64,000 nt of DNA from Oscillospiraceae bacterium (GCA_902792905.1 CADBBH010000007.1:1-64000), one strand, 5' to 3'; shown: positions 36,687 through 44,764, counted from the stretch's first letter. Notes: generated by a model from the sequence alone, not told the origin. Numbers and translations are program-made.

Positions 36687-37268
36687 ATGTCAGGTAAAAA
36701 AGACGGAAACATTGAAACTCTGGTTAAAAAAGCCGCCGCGGGCGACGATAAGGCGATGGCCGCGCTTATCGCCGAGATAATGCCCGCCGCCGCAGCCAAA
36801 GCTTCCCGTCATAATTCCGGCAACACAAGACTCGCAGATGAGGACCTTATCCAGGAAGGTATGCTCGGTTTCCTCGATTCCGTCAAAGAATACAATCCTT
36901 CTCTGGGCGTTCCGTTCAAGGCTTTTGCCATTCGCTGCATAGAGAACAGAATTGTATCCGCCCTGCGCGTGAATTACAATAAAAGAAACGCTCCCCTCAC
37001 CGGCGCCGTTTCTTTTGACGGCAGCGAAAAGGCGGGAACGGGCAGCGATCCGGTAGCAATGGCGGAAAACGGCGAAGAGGAAGACTATATCAGGAAGTTT
37101 GCGCAGAGCGAGCTCTCGGCTTTTGAGAGGGAAGTGCTCGCGCTGAAGCTTCAGGATATGGGCTATTCCGAGATTGCCGCCGCTCTCGGCTGCACCGAGA
37201 AAGCGGTTGACAATGCCCTTCAGCGCATTCGCCGCAAGCTGAGAAAATACCGCAGTGATAAGGACTGA
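36687..37268 (+). CDS. Sigma-70 family RNA polymerase sigma factor, SigH-like
   Basis: A 193-residue sigma factor with regions 2 and 4 only. Region 2 holds the core-binding/-10 recognition segment LADEDLIQEGMLGFLDSVKEYNP (residues about 48-70), with AIRCIENRIVSALR completing region 2.4. Region 4 (about 135-190) contains the helix-turn-helix GYSEIAAALGCTEKAVDNAL. Region 1 and most of region 3 are absent. The pattern matches sigma-30/SigH of sporulating Firmicutes rather than ECF factors. No anti-sigma gene is adjacent. Which promoters it reads cannot be told from the window. Confidence 0.88.
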   Translation: MSGKKDGNIETLVKKAAAGDDKAMAALIAEIMPAAAAKASRHNSGNTRLADEDLIQEGMLGFLDSVKEYNPSLGVPFKAFAIRCIENRIVSALRVNYNKRNAPLTGAVSFDGSEKAGTGSDPVAMAENGEEEDYIRKFAQSELSAFEREVLALKLQDMGYSEIAAALGCTEKAVDNALQRIRRKLRKYRSDKD

Positions 37269-37282
37269 TTCATCATTGAATA

Positions 37283-37347
37283 TGCCCCCGTAGCTTAAAG
37301 AAGAGCGTTGTTCCAGCAAAGGTGACGGTGCGAATCCGTCCAGGGCA
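37283..37347 (+). pseudogene. Shortened tRNA-like sequence (65 nt)
   Basis: Acceptor-like ends TGCCC / GGGCA, a D-arm (GCTT / GAGC with a 6-nt loop) and a perfect T-arm (GACGG / CCGTC around TGCGAAT) are present. Only 17 nt separate the D- and T-arms, where about 23 are expected. The anticodon arm collapses to TTG-TTCCAG-CAA. The last two acceptor pairs mismatch and no CCA is encoded. It is best read as a decayed tRNA or a tRNA mimic, sitting 15 nt after the sigma-factor stop and 33 nt before the zinc-ribbon gene. Confidence 0.55.
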
Positions 37348-37379
37348 AAAATCTATTTTTTTCAAGCGAGGTTAAAATC

Positions 37380-37691
37380 ATGTACGAAGACAAAACTCTC
37401 ATTTGCAAGGAATGCGGCAACGAATTCGTTTTCACCGCCGGTGAGCAGGAATTCTACGCTGAAAAAGGCTTTGTTAATGAACCCCAGCGTTGCAAGGCAT
37501 GCCGCGATGCGCGCAAAAACGCTGCCAGAGGCGAGCGTGAAATGTTTGAGGCTACCTGCGCTTCCTGCGGTGGAGTTGCAAAAGTTCCCTTTAAGCCGCG
37601 TGAGGACAGACCTGTATATTGCAGCGAGTGCTTTGCAAAGATGCAGGAAGAGAAAGCTGACGATGCAGCCGATGACGCTGCTGCAGAATAA
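37380..37691 (+). CDS. Zinc-ribbon domain protein
   Basis: A 103-residue protein with two pairs of CxxC knuckles. The first half is CKECG (about 10-14) with CKAC (about 39-42), separated by a FVFTAGEQEFYAEKGF stretch. The second half is CASCG (about 57-61) with CSEC (about 79-82). The tail is acidic and Ala-rich. This is the common zinc-ribbon (zf-trcl plus CxxC-rich) protein of Clostridia, of unknown function; nucleic-acid binding is a guess. A GAGG ribosome binding site precedes the ATG, and a strong terminator follows. Confidence 0.85.
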   Translation: MYEDKTLICKECGNEFVFTAGEQEFYAEKGFVNEPQRCKACRDARKNAARGEREMFEATCASCGGVAKVPFKPREDRPVYCSECFAKMQEEKADDAADDAAAE

Positions 37692-37706
37692 TTTCATTAT
37701 GTCCTG

Positions 37707-37740
37707 AAAAATCGCTCCGTGAAAACGGAGCGATTTTTTT
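37707..37740. terminator. Bidirectional terminator, zinc-ribbon / PBP genes
   Basis: AAAAATCGCTCCGT / ACGGAGCGATTTTT, 14 bp with GAAA loop, T-run on both strands. It lies immediately before the stop of the convergent PBP gene. Confidence 0.95.
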
Positions 37741-37742
37741 AT

Positions 37743-39113
37743 TTATTCATAATTTTTAAGGAAATACTGGAGAACGGTATTTGACGCCTTCATTGCCGTT
37801 CCCGAGCCCCAGCCCGCCTCTTCGGCTATGCAGACCACCGCGAGCGGGAGGCTGTCTTTGGAGGAGAAGCCCGCAAATACGGAGGTGCTCTTTTTGCCGT
37901 CTATCTCGGCGGTGCCCGTCTTTCCGCACATTTCAAGGCCGGGGAAATTCCAGTCGCCGTATTTATCAACAACGTTTGAGCGGAGCATTGCTTTGAGCTT
38001 CGCGGCAGTGGCGGGATTCATTTTCACCAACGTTTCGGGCATCCTGCCGACTACGTCGCCGAGAATTCCCATAGTAGCTATTCTGTCGGGCGAGTAGCCC
38101 GTACCGCCGTTTGCTATCGCGTTCATAATCGCGAGAAAATGAGTCGGATTTATATAGGTGGTGGACTGGCCTATGCCCGCCCATCCGAGTTCTGTTTTCG
38201 TCTCTTTTGAAGGATGGAATCGGCTCATTGTCAGCGGCACCTCCTTGGCTTTGAGATGCCTGTTGAAACCGAGCGATTTCGCAGTTTCAAGGAGCTTGTC
38301 CGCTCCGAGTTCTATTGAAATCTGAGCGAAGGCGCAGTTGCAGGACTGATTGAGCGCCTGCCTGAAATTTATTTTGCCGTGAACGCCGTTGCAGATTACC
38401 TTGCCGTCTCCGGTCTGATATTCGCCCGTGCATTCAAAGGTTCGCGAGTCTATATCGGGTATATTCTCTATCGCACTCGCGGCGGTGATGATTTTCATAA
38501 TGGAACCGGGCGTATATTGACCCGAGACCGATTTATCAAGGAATACGCCGTCATAAGCGGGATTTGTGCGCAGATCCCGGGGCACGTAATTCACATCATA
38601 AGCAGGTTTCGAAACACTGCAGAGAAGTTCACCGGTCTTATAATTGCAGACTATCAGCGTGCCGTTATAATTACCGAGCGCGTCGTAAGCGATGCGGTTC
38701 GCCTCGCAGTCGATGTTCAGCTGAATTGCCGAGCCGGTGCCGTTTCTCTTGAGATTGAGAATGCCGTCCATTATATTGTAGCCCGAGAGATTGCTTCTGT
38801 AGAGGTTGTGCGTTCCGGTCGAGATAACTCCCGAGGTGTCGCCGACGATATGGAGAATCGCCTTGCGCATGGTCGCCGAAGTATTGATGAAAACGCGCTT
38901 GTTATTCTTGCTCTCGGCCAGAATTCTGCCGTTTCTGTCGCTTATTGTGCCGGCGTTGACGACTGTTCCGTTTGAATAGATATGGCCGTTGACCTTATTT
39001 GTCGCCCAGTCGGAGCCGTGCATTATGAACTGCGCGGTGAGTATGCCTACGCCGACGAGGAAGAACGCAATCAGGACATAGACAACCGCGGCTCTTTTGA
39101 CTGTCTTTTTCAT
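37743..39113 (-). CDS. Class B penicillin-binding protein (peptidoglycan transpeptidase)
   Basis: Membrane-anchored D,D-transpeptidase for peptidoglycan cross-linking. It has 456 residues: a single N-terminal helix (about 9-29), a short dimerisation segment and a transpeptidase domain. The catalytic motifs are Ser204-x-x-Lys207 (TPGSIMK), Ser257-Cys-Asn259 and Lys398-Thr-Gly-Thr (CGKTGT). The protein is shorter than PBP2/FtsI of rods and lacks PASTA domains, resembling the PbpA-type enzymes paired with a RodA-like protein. Its start overlaps the end of the FtsW/RodA gene by 4 nt, so the two are translated as a coupled glycosyltransferase-transpeptidase pair. Confidence 0.93.
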   Translation of the reverse strand: MKKTVKRAAVVYVLIAFFLVGVGILTAQFIMHGSDWATNKVNGHIYSNGTVVNAGTISDRNGRILAESKNNKRVFINTSATMRKAILHIVGDTSGVISTGTHNLYRSNLSGYNIMDGILNLKRNGTGSAIQLNIDCEANRIAYDALGNYNGTLIVCNYKTGELLCSVSKPAYDVNYVPRDLRTNPAYDGVFLDKSVSGQYTPGSIMKIITAASAIENIPDIDSRTFECTGEYQTGDGKVICNGVHGKINFRQALNQSCNCAFAQISIELGADKLLETAKSLGFNRHLKAKEVPLTMSRFHPSKETKTELGWAGIGQSTTYINPTHFLAIMNAIANGGTGYSPDRIATMGILGDVVGRMPETLVKMNPATAAKLKAMLRSNVVDKYGDWNFPGLEMCGKTGTAEIDGKKSTSVFAGFSSKDSLPLAVVCIAEEAGWGSGTAMKASNTVLQYFLKNYE

Positions 39114-40399
39114 GCTGCTCCGCCTCCTCTCCTGCGTCTCGCAATCTCAACATCCGGCGCGGGGAGTCTGAAGGGCGCACCGGCGGCCCTGATATATGCG
39201 AGCAGTCCCCACGAGCATATCATACTCGAGCCGCCCCTGCTTATGAAAGGCAAGGTGACGCCGGTCAGCGGCAACAGATCGGTGATTCCGAATACATTGA
39301 GCGAGAGTTGGAAAATAAGCATGCCCGCCGCGGCTACCGCCGCAATCGCGTAAAACGACGATGCCGAGCCCTTAGCCGCTCTGACGGCGAAAATACCGAT
39401 AAATGCGAATGCGATAAGCACCGCAATACCCGTCGCAATTCCCATTTCCTCGCAGATTACTCCGAATACAAGGTCGGTTGATGCAGCGAATACGTTTCTC
39501 AGCTTGCCCTCACCTATACCGAGCCCGAAAAGTCCGCCCGAGGAGGAGTAAATGAGTGTCCTTGTCTGCTGGTAACCTATTGTATCCATATTCTCCCAGA
39601 TGTGCCTGTAGGCGGCGAATCTGTTCGCGACATAGGGCTTGAAAGCGATTATCAGCGCGGCGCCTATGAACGCACCCACGCAGATTATGGCTATGGTTTT
39701 TATATCGCCCGAGCGCATATAAGCAATTAAGATAAAGGTAAAGAAGAATATCAGCGCGGTGCCGAAGTCTCTCATCAGGAAAAGGAAGCCCACACACCCG
39801 AGAGAGAAAAGAATATATTTTGTAAGCGAAGTGTTTGAGAGGAGTTTATCGAGCGAAGCCGCGCCGACAAGCACGAACGCGACCTTGACGAGCTCCGAGG
39901 GCTGAATTGAAAACACGCCGAAATCGAGCCAGTTGAGCGCGCCGTTCGTTACCTTGGCGAGCGCGATGTTCACGGCAAGCAGGATGAGCGAGCCGATTGC
40001 CGCGGGATATCTGAGCATTCCCGCCACGCGGACATCCCTTATCAGCAGAGTGATCGCGAGATAGGCAATGAGCCCGAGTCCTATCGCGACGAGCTGCTTT
40101 ATTGCGTACGCTTCGCTGAAAGTTGCGCAGACGGTCAGCCCGATCCCCGAGAGAAAAAACGCTATTGCTTCAAGCTCAAAATAATCCTTGCCCGTAATTA
40201 TGACGTTGAACATCATATAGAGCCATTCAAAGGCGATATATCCGAAAAAGATGAATATCAGATTCTCACTCGCCTCTTTTTCGCGGGATATGACAAAGGC
40301 GGCGCAGATGAGCTGAAAAATGCTTATGAGCACCATGACCGTAATCTGCCGGAACTCCGGCTGTTTTTTATTCTCTTTTGATTTTGTCAAGCCCTTCAC
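39110..40399 (-). CDS. FtsW/RodA/SpoVE family peptidoglycan glycosyltransferase
   Basis: SEDS-family polytopic membrane enzyme that polymerises lipid II. It has about 429 residues and ten predicted membrane helices. Family signatures are GSLILLAVNIALAKVTNGA-type loop residues near 145-165, FSIQPSELVKVAFV, and the terminal GVTLPFISRGGSSM (the PFxSxGGSS motif). The start is ambiguous: GTG at 40399, or TTG at 40390, which is better spaced behind AAGGGGTG. It is coupled by a 4-nt overlap to the class B PBP. Located outside the division gene cluster, so it may serve elongation or sporulation rather than division; this cannot be settled from sequence. Confidence 0.92.
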   Translation of the reverse strand: MKGLTKSKENKKQPEFRQITVMVLISIFQLICAAFVISREKEASENLIFIFFGYIAFEWLYMMFNVIITGKDYFELEAIAFFLSGIGLTVCATFSEAYAIKQLVAIGLGLIAYLAITLLIRDVRVAGMLRYPAAIGSLILLAVNIALAKVTNGALNWLDFGVFSIQPSELVKVAFVLVGAASLDKLLSNTSLTKYILFSLGCVGFLFLMRDFGTALIFFFTFILIAYMRSGDIKTIAIICVGAFIGAALIIAFKPYVANRFAAYRHIWENMDTIGYQQTRTLIYSSSGGLFGLGIGEGKLRNVFAASTDLVFGVICEEMGIATGIAVLIAFAFIGIFAVRAAKGSASSFYAIAAVAAAGMLIFQLSLNVFGITDLLPLTGVTLPFISRGGSSMICSWGLLAYIRAAGAPFRLPAPDVEIARRRRGGGAA

Positions 40400-40533
40400 C
40401 CCTTTGCCGAAAAATTTGTATCAATAAATAAACTTGCAGCCGCAATTTTAGATATAATACCATACAAATATGAATTTTCCTATAGTTATTTATAAAATTA
40501 TTGCTTTTTTAATAAAAAAATTATAAAAAACAC

Positions 40534-40562
40534 TTGCAACCTGTGTTTTTTTGTTCTATAAT
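40534..40562 (+). promoter_or_regulatory. Promoter of the PHP gene
   Basis: TTGCAA (40534-40539), 17 nt, TATAAT (40557-40562), in an AT-rich divergent region. The leader runs to the ribosome binding site AAAGAGG at 40610. Confidence 0.75.
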
Positions 40563-40623
40563 GAGGTATATATTGCGGGTATATGCGATTTTTTTGTGTT
40601 AATTATTGAAAGAGGTACTTTTA

Positions 40624-41484
40624 ATGGTTGGAGATTTACATTGCCATACCAAGCTTTCCGACAGCTCAATGGGTATCGATGATCTCATAGTTCTCGCTCA
40701 GAAGCGCGGGCTCACGACCATCGCCATTACCGACAGAGACTGCCAGGCAGGCACGGTCAGGGCAAAGATTATCGGAGAAAGGAAAGGAATAAACGTTATC
40801 CCCGGTGTGGAGCTCTCTGCTTATGATTCAAAGAGAGACGCCTACGCCGAGATTATCTGCTACCTTCCCGACTTCCCCGACCGTCTTGAAGGCCTCTGCC
40901 ACAGAAATATCGCCGTGCGTAAGCGCGCAAGCCAGATGATGACGCTTAAGGTTGCCCGCAAGTATCCGATTACCCCCGAGCTCGTCACAAAATGCGCGAC
41001 CGGCTCGACCGCGGTATTCGAGGCGCATATCATGCATGCGCTCACCGAATGCGGATTCACGGACAGAATCTACGGCGATCTTTATGATGAACTTTTCAGC
41101 GGCGAGAGCAAGGAGAATGTGCTTGTAACGGCAAAATATCCCGAGCCAGCCGAGATTATCGAAGCGATTCACGAGGCCGGCGGCATAGCGGTCCTCGCCC
41201 ACCCCGGCGCGAGAAACAGCTTTGAGCTCATAGAAGAGCTTATTCCTCTCGGACTTGACGGCATAGAGGTCTGGCATCCGGATAACACAGAGGAGCAGCA
41301 GGCCGAGCTTCTTAAACTTACCAAAAAGAACGGCATGCTCGCTACCGGCGGAACCGAATTCAAGGGCATGTATTCCAAAAGCGCGATGTGCGTGGGCGAT
41401 ATTGGCACTCCCGAGGCAAATGTCAAGGCGCTTCTCGGTTATAAGACCAAGATGAAAAAGAAAAAGGCGGCTGCCTCAAAATAA
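40624..41484 (+). CDS. PHP-domain phosphoesterase
   Basis: A 286-residue metal-dependent phosphoesterase of the PHP superfamily, closest in layout to YciV/RnaAM-type 5'-3' exonuclease or nucleoside-3',5'-bisphosphate phosphatases. Metal ligands visible are DLHCHTKLSD near the N-terminus, GVELSAY (about 66), VLAHPGARN (about 193) and GTEFKG near the C-terminus. The tail is lysine-rich. The start is the ATG at 40624, 9 nt after AAAGAGG; an in-frame TTG at 40606 lies inside the ribosome binding site region and is not used. A YciV-like role in RNA maturation is inference. Confidence 0.88.
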   Translation: MVGDLHCHTKLSDSSMGIDDLIVLAQKRGLTTIAITDRDCQAGTVRAKIIGERKGINVIPGVELSAYDSKRDAYAEIICYLPDFPDRLEGLCHRNIAVRKRASQMMTLKVARKYPITPELVTKCATGSTAVFEAHIMHALTECGFTDRIYGDLYDELFSGESKENVLVTAKYPEPAEIIEAIHEAGGIAVLAHPGARNSFELIEELIPLGLDGIEVWHPDNTEEQQAELLKLTKKNGMLATGGTEFKGMYSKSAMCVGDIGTPEANVKALLGYKTKMKKKKAAASK

Positions 41485-41523
41485 TATATTGAAAAAATCT
41501 GATTTACAAGGTGGTGAGATTCC

Positions 41524-41610
41524 TTGAGCGGCGACAGTAGTCACTATCGATTATGCCTTATTCAAAATTCAATAGTCAGAAGTGCATCGGCTGTTCGGGA
41601 ATCTTTTTAA
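41524..41610 (+). CDS. 28-codon leader ORF upstream of mgtE
   Basis: TTG start, 6 nt behind a strong AAGGTGGTGA ribosome binding site (41508-41517), and TAA stop at 41608-41610. The peptide begins MSGDSSHYRLCLIQNS and ends RESF. Its first and last codons overlap an AGATTCC / GGAATCT complementary pair (41517-41523 and 41598-41604), the latter followed by TTTTTAATTTT. It lies 69 nt ahead of the mgtE start. No homolog was recognised; it is proposed as a translated leader whose translation state could control mgtE. Confidence 0.5.
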   Translation: MSGDSSHYRLCLIQNSIVRSASAVRESF

Positions 41611-41643
41611 TTTTCCTTACGGTTATATAATTGTTTTTACCGG

Positions 41644-41680
41644 CACCCTTGCGCTTTTGCGGAAAGGGTGTTTTATTATT
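41644..41680 (+). promoter_or_regulatory. Terminator-like hairpin containing the mgtE ribosome binding site
   Basis: CACCCTT (41644-41650) pairs with AAGGGTG (41664-41670), with a nested CGC-TTTT-GCG, followed by TTTTATTATT. The 3' arm is the mgtE ribosome binding site (AAAGGGTG, 8 nt before TTG 41679). The fold would therefore both terminate transcription and hide the translation start. Confidence 0.65.
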
Positions 41681-43070
41681 GGAAAATGAAGTTTTGCTCT
41701 CCATATTGCTGAAAATGCTTTCGGAAAACAAGTTTTCCACTATCAAGGATATCCTGCGCGAAATGAACACTGTCGATATTGCGCAGACCATATCCGAGGC
41801 CGATCCCGAAAATCAGGTCAAGATTTTCCGCCTGCTTCCGAAGGATTCGTCGGCGGAGGTTTTCTCCTATCTCGATTCCGATACTCAGGAGACGGTCATC
41901 AATTCAATCACAAACGTTGAAGTTCACAACCTCGTTGAGGATATGTTCATCGACGACGCGGTTGACTTCCTTGAGGAAGTTCCCGCAAATGTAGTTACCC
42001 GCGTGCTTGCTCAGACGAGCAGGGAAACGAGGGACACGATAAATAAATTCCTGCGCTATCCCGAAGATTCCGCAGGCAGCATAATGACGGTTGAAATGGC
42101 GGCGTTCCAGGAGACTTCGACGGTTGACGAGGCCATTGATGAGCTTCGCCGCACCGCGCAGGACAAGGAGTCAATCGAAACCTGCTACTGCCTTGACAAA
42201 AGCCGCAAGCTTGTCGGCTCCCTGCCGCTTCGCAAGCTAATCGTTGCGCGCCCTGATAAGGTGCTCAGCGACATCATGTATGACGATGATCAGCTTATCA
42301 GTGTAAATACGCTTGACGACCAGGAAACGGTCGCTGAAATCGTGCGTAAATACGACCTTCTCTCGGTTCCCGTTGTCGATAACGAGCACCGTCTGGTCGG
42401 CATTATCACCATCGATGATATCGTCGACGTCATTCAGGAAGAGAACACCGAAGACTTTGAAAAGATGGCTTTGCTGCTTCCCTCCGAAGATGACTATCTC
42501 AAAACCGGCGTATTCAAGCTCACAAAAAACAGAATCGTCTGGCTTCTTATACTTATGGTTTCCGCCACATTCACCGGCAGAATAATCACGAGCTTCGAGG
42601 ATAAGCTCGCCGTCTATACTGCGCTTACGGCGTGTATACCGATGCTGATGGATACCGGCGGTAACGCGGGCAACCAGGTATCAACCCTTGTCATCCGCGG
42701 TCTGGCGCTCGGAAGTATCAAACCGAAGGATTATTTCAAGATTCTCTGGAAGGAAATACGCGTTGCGGTTATGTGCGGCATAATCCTCGCATCGGCAAAC
42801 TTCGTGAGAATGTTTGCTCTGAGTAAAATCCCGTTTTTCCAGACAGAGACGAATTTTTCGGTATTTCTCGTAGTCTGCCTCGCAATGGTCGGCGCTGTCA
42901 TAGTCGCAAAGACAATCGGCTGCTCTCTGCCTATTCTTGCGAAGCTTCTGCATCTTGACCCTGCGCTGATGGCAGGTCCGATGATTACGACGATAGTCGA
43001 TGCCCTTACTCTTCTTATCTATTTCGGCATCGCCACCGTATTCATCACAAAGGGCATACTCGTCCCTTAA
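41679..43070 (+). CDS. mgtE: Magnesium transporter MgtE
   Basis: Homodimeric Mg2+ channel gated by cytosolic Mg2+. About 463 residues from the chosen TTG: N-domain of helical repeats (about 10-125), two CBS domains (about 130-250; DEAIDELRRTAQDKESI, then LLSVPVVDNEHRLVGIITIDD), a plug helix and five membrane helices from about 280. The pore signature is IPMLMDTGGNAGNQ, and MAGPMITTIVDALTLLIYF comes at the end. The TTG at 41679 is preferred because AAAGGGTG is spaced 8 nt before it. An earlier in-frame TTG at 41631 has no ribosome binding site, and a nearby ATG is out of frame. The leader holds a small ORF and a terminator-like hairpin. No M-box was recognised. Confidence 0.93.
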   Translation: MENEVLLSILLKMLSENKFSTIKDILREMNTVDIAQTISEADPENQVKIFRLLPKDSSAEVFSYLDSDTQETVINSITNVEVHNLVEDMFIDDAVDFLEEVPANVVTRVLAQTSRETRDTINKFLRYPEDSAGSIMTVEMAAFQETSTVDEAIDELRRTAQDKESIETCYCLDKSRKLVGSLPLRKLIVARPDKVLSDIMYDDDQLISVNTLDDQETVAEIVRKYDLLSVPVVDNEHRLVGIITIDDIVDVIQEENTEDFEKMALLLPSEDDYLKTGVFKLTKNRIVWLLILMVSATFTGRIITSFEDKLAVYTALTACIPMLMDTGGNAGNQVSTLVIRGLALGSIKPKDYFKILWKEIRVAVMCGIILASANFVRMFALSKIPFFQTETNFSVFLVVCLAMVGAVIVAKTIGCSLPILAKLLHLDPALMAGPMITTIVDALTLLIYFGIATVFITKGILVP

Positions 43071-43081
43071 ATAAAAAATAC

Positions 43082-43110
43082 TTGACTTTTATAATATATA
43101 GTGATATTAT
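43082..43110 (+). promoter_or_regulatory. Promoter of the rimP-nusA-infB operon
   Basis: TTGACT (43082-43087), 17 nt, TATTAT (43105-43110), 12 nt after the mgtE stop. It gives a leader of about 70 nt. Confidence 0.75.
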
Positions 43111-43141
43111 CATCAAGGTAAGTATATAGAGTAGTGTAAAG

Positions 43142-43169
43142 GAGTGGGTCGGCCCGCTCTTTTACTTTT
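43142..43169 (+). promoter_or_regulatory. Attenuator-like hairpin in the rimP leader
   Basis: GAGTGGG / CCCGCTC (one G-U pair) with TCGG loop, extended by AAAG...TTTT and followed by TTTTACTTTT. It has the shape of an intrinsic terminator but lies between the promoter and the rimP ribosome binding site (GGAGG at about 43175). Its 7-bp stem would allow partial read-through. Confidence 0.6.
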
Positions 43170-43186
43170 AGAACGGAGGTTTTACC

Positions 43187-43660
43187 ATGCCCAAAGGAAA
43201 AGGCGGAAATGTCGCCGCCGCAGTGTGGCAGATTGCGGAGCCGATTGCAAAAGAACTCGGCGTTGAAATCTGGGATATACGCTTTCTCAAGGAAGGAGCC
43301 GACTGGTTTCTGAGAATCTTCCTCGACAAAGAGGGCGGTATCGGAATAGACGATTGCGAGGCTTTCAGCAGAGCTATAGACAAGCCGCTTGATGAACTTG
43401 ACCCGATAGAGCAGAGCTACTGCCTTGAAGTCAGCTCGCCCGGCCTTGAAAGAGAACTGACACGCCCCGAGCATTTTGAAAGATATAAGGGCGAAAGAAT
43501 TAAGGTCCGCCTGATAAGGCCGGTCAATTCTCAGAGAGATTTCTCCGGAATTCTCGAGGATTGCGATAAGAGCAGATTTACTCTGCGCCTTGAAGACGGC
43601 TCGGCAATGGATTTAGATAAAAAAGAAACTTCATATATTAAACTTGACGATTTCGAATGA
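43187..43660 (+). CDS. rimP: Ribosome maturation factor RimP
   Basis: A 157-residue protein needed for 30S subunit assembly. It has the two-domain layout: N-terminal alpha/beta domain with LGVEIWDIRFLKEG and SRAIDKPLDELDPI, then the signature YCLEVSSPGLERELTRPEHF (about 82-101), and an Sm-like C-terminal domain. The ATG follows CGGAGG. It is first gene of the conserved rimP-nusA-rnpM-ylxQ-infB-rbfA operon. Confidence 0.96.
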   Translation: MPKGKGGNVAAAVWQIAEPIAKELGVEIWDIRFLKEGADWFLRIFLDKEGGIGIDDCEAFSRAIDKPLDELDPIEQSYCLEVSSPGLERELTRPEHFERYKGERIKVRLIRPVNSQRDFSGILEDCDKSRFTLRLEDGSAMDLDKKETSYIKLDDFE

Positions 43661-43679
43661 GAAAGGATGATCTGAAAAA

Positions 43680-44750
43680 ATGAAAAACGCAGAATTTTTT
43701 GAGGCAGTTGCCGCGATGGCAAACGAAAAGGGAGTTCCCGTTGAAGCTCTCTATGAAGCGATTTCAAAATCAATAATCACCTCAATCAAAAAAGATTACG
43801 GCGACAGAGAAGATGTCATAGTAGTTGATATAAATCCCGAGAAGCAGACCCTGCGCACACTTATCCGCCGCGTCGTAGTTGAAGAAGTCACAGACCCAAT
43901 CGCCGAGATTTCGCTTGAAGAGGCAAGAAATTATAAGAAAAGAATAAAAATCGGCGATTTCTTCGATAAAGAAATCAATACCAAAGAGATAAGCCGCATA
44001 AACGCAGTCAAGGGCAAGCACCTCATCCGCCAGAATGTCGGCGACGCCGAGCAGGAGCGCAAGAGAGTCGAGCTCAAGGATAAGGAGCAGGAACTCGCTA
44101 CCGCCAAGGTCATCAGAGTCGACCCCGATACGAAGGACTGCATCATCGAAATCGGCAAGGTCATCGAGCGCCTGCCCAGAAGCGAGCAGATTCCGACCGA
44201 TGATTTTATGGAAGGCGACTATATCAAGGTCTACATTTCCGAAATCAAAGAGGGAACAAAGGGTCCCAAGGCGATGGTTTCCAGAACTCACAAGGGCCTC
44301 GTCCGCAGACTTCTTGAAATCGAGGTTCCCGAGATTATGGACGGAACCGTTGAAATTTTCGCAGTTGAGCGTGAAGCCGGCTCAAGAAGCAAGATTGCCG
44401 TCTTCTCCAACGATGAGAACGTTGACCCCGTCGGTGCCTGCATAGGCCAGAAGGGCGCGAGAATCAACAGAATAGTTGACGCGCTCGGCGGCGAGAAGCT
44501 CGATGTGGTCAATTACAGCACCGATCCCGCCGAATTCGTTGCGGCATCGCTCGCACCCGCAGAGGTCATCAGCGTAGAAATTCTCAGTGAAGAAGAGAAA
44601 TCATGCAGAGTGACCGTTCCGAATAATCAGCTTTCACTCGCTATCGGCAACAAGGGCCAGAATGCCCGCCTTGCCGCGAGACTGACCGGCTGGAAAATAG
44701 ATATAAAACCCGAATTTGAAGAACCCGTAATTAACTTTGACGTTGAATAA
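43680..44750 (+). CDS. nusA: Transcription termination/antitermination factor NusA
   Basis: Binds RNA polymerase and modulates pausing, termination and antitermination. It has 356 residues: N-terminal polymerase-binding domain (about 1-130), S1 RNA-binding domain (about 135-200, KVIRVDPDTKDCIIEIGK), then KH1 and KH2 (DPVGACIGQKGARINRI at about 250 and LAIGNKGQNARLAARLTGWKI at about 320). It lacks the C-terminal acidic repeats of proteobacteria, as expected for Firmicutes. It is 19 nt downstream of rimP. Confidence 0.97.
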   Translation: MKNAEFFEAVAAMANEKGVPVEALYEAISKSIITSIKKDYGDREDVIVVDINPEKQTLRTLIRRVVVEEVTDPIAEISLEEARNYKKRIKIGDFFDKEINTKEISRINAVKGKHLIRQNVGDAEQERKRVELKDKEQELATAKVIRVDPDTKDCIIEIGKVIERLPRSEQIPTDDFMEGDYIKVYISEIKEGTKGPKAMVSRTHKGLVRRLLEIEVPEIMDGTVEIFAVEREAGSRSKIAVFSNDENVDPVGACIGQKGARINRIVDALGGEKLDVVNYSTDPAEFVAASLAPAEVISVEILSEEEKSCRVTVPNNQLSLAIGNKGQNARLAARLTGWKIDIKPEFEEPVINFDVE

Positions 44751-44764
44751 CAGGAAGTGAAAAT

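Noticed and set aside
41485-41680. M-box (ykoK) magnesium riboswitch upstream of mgtE
   Set aside because: The conserved GGTGAGGCTCCT and GCTGCTGCCC-type core elements were not found; only a different hairpin and small ORF are visible. A covariance-model search would settle it.
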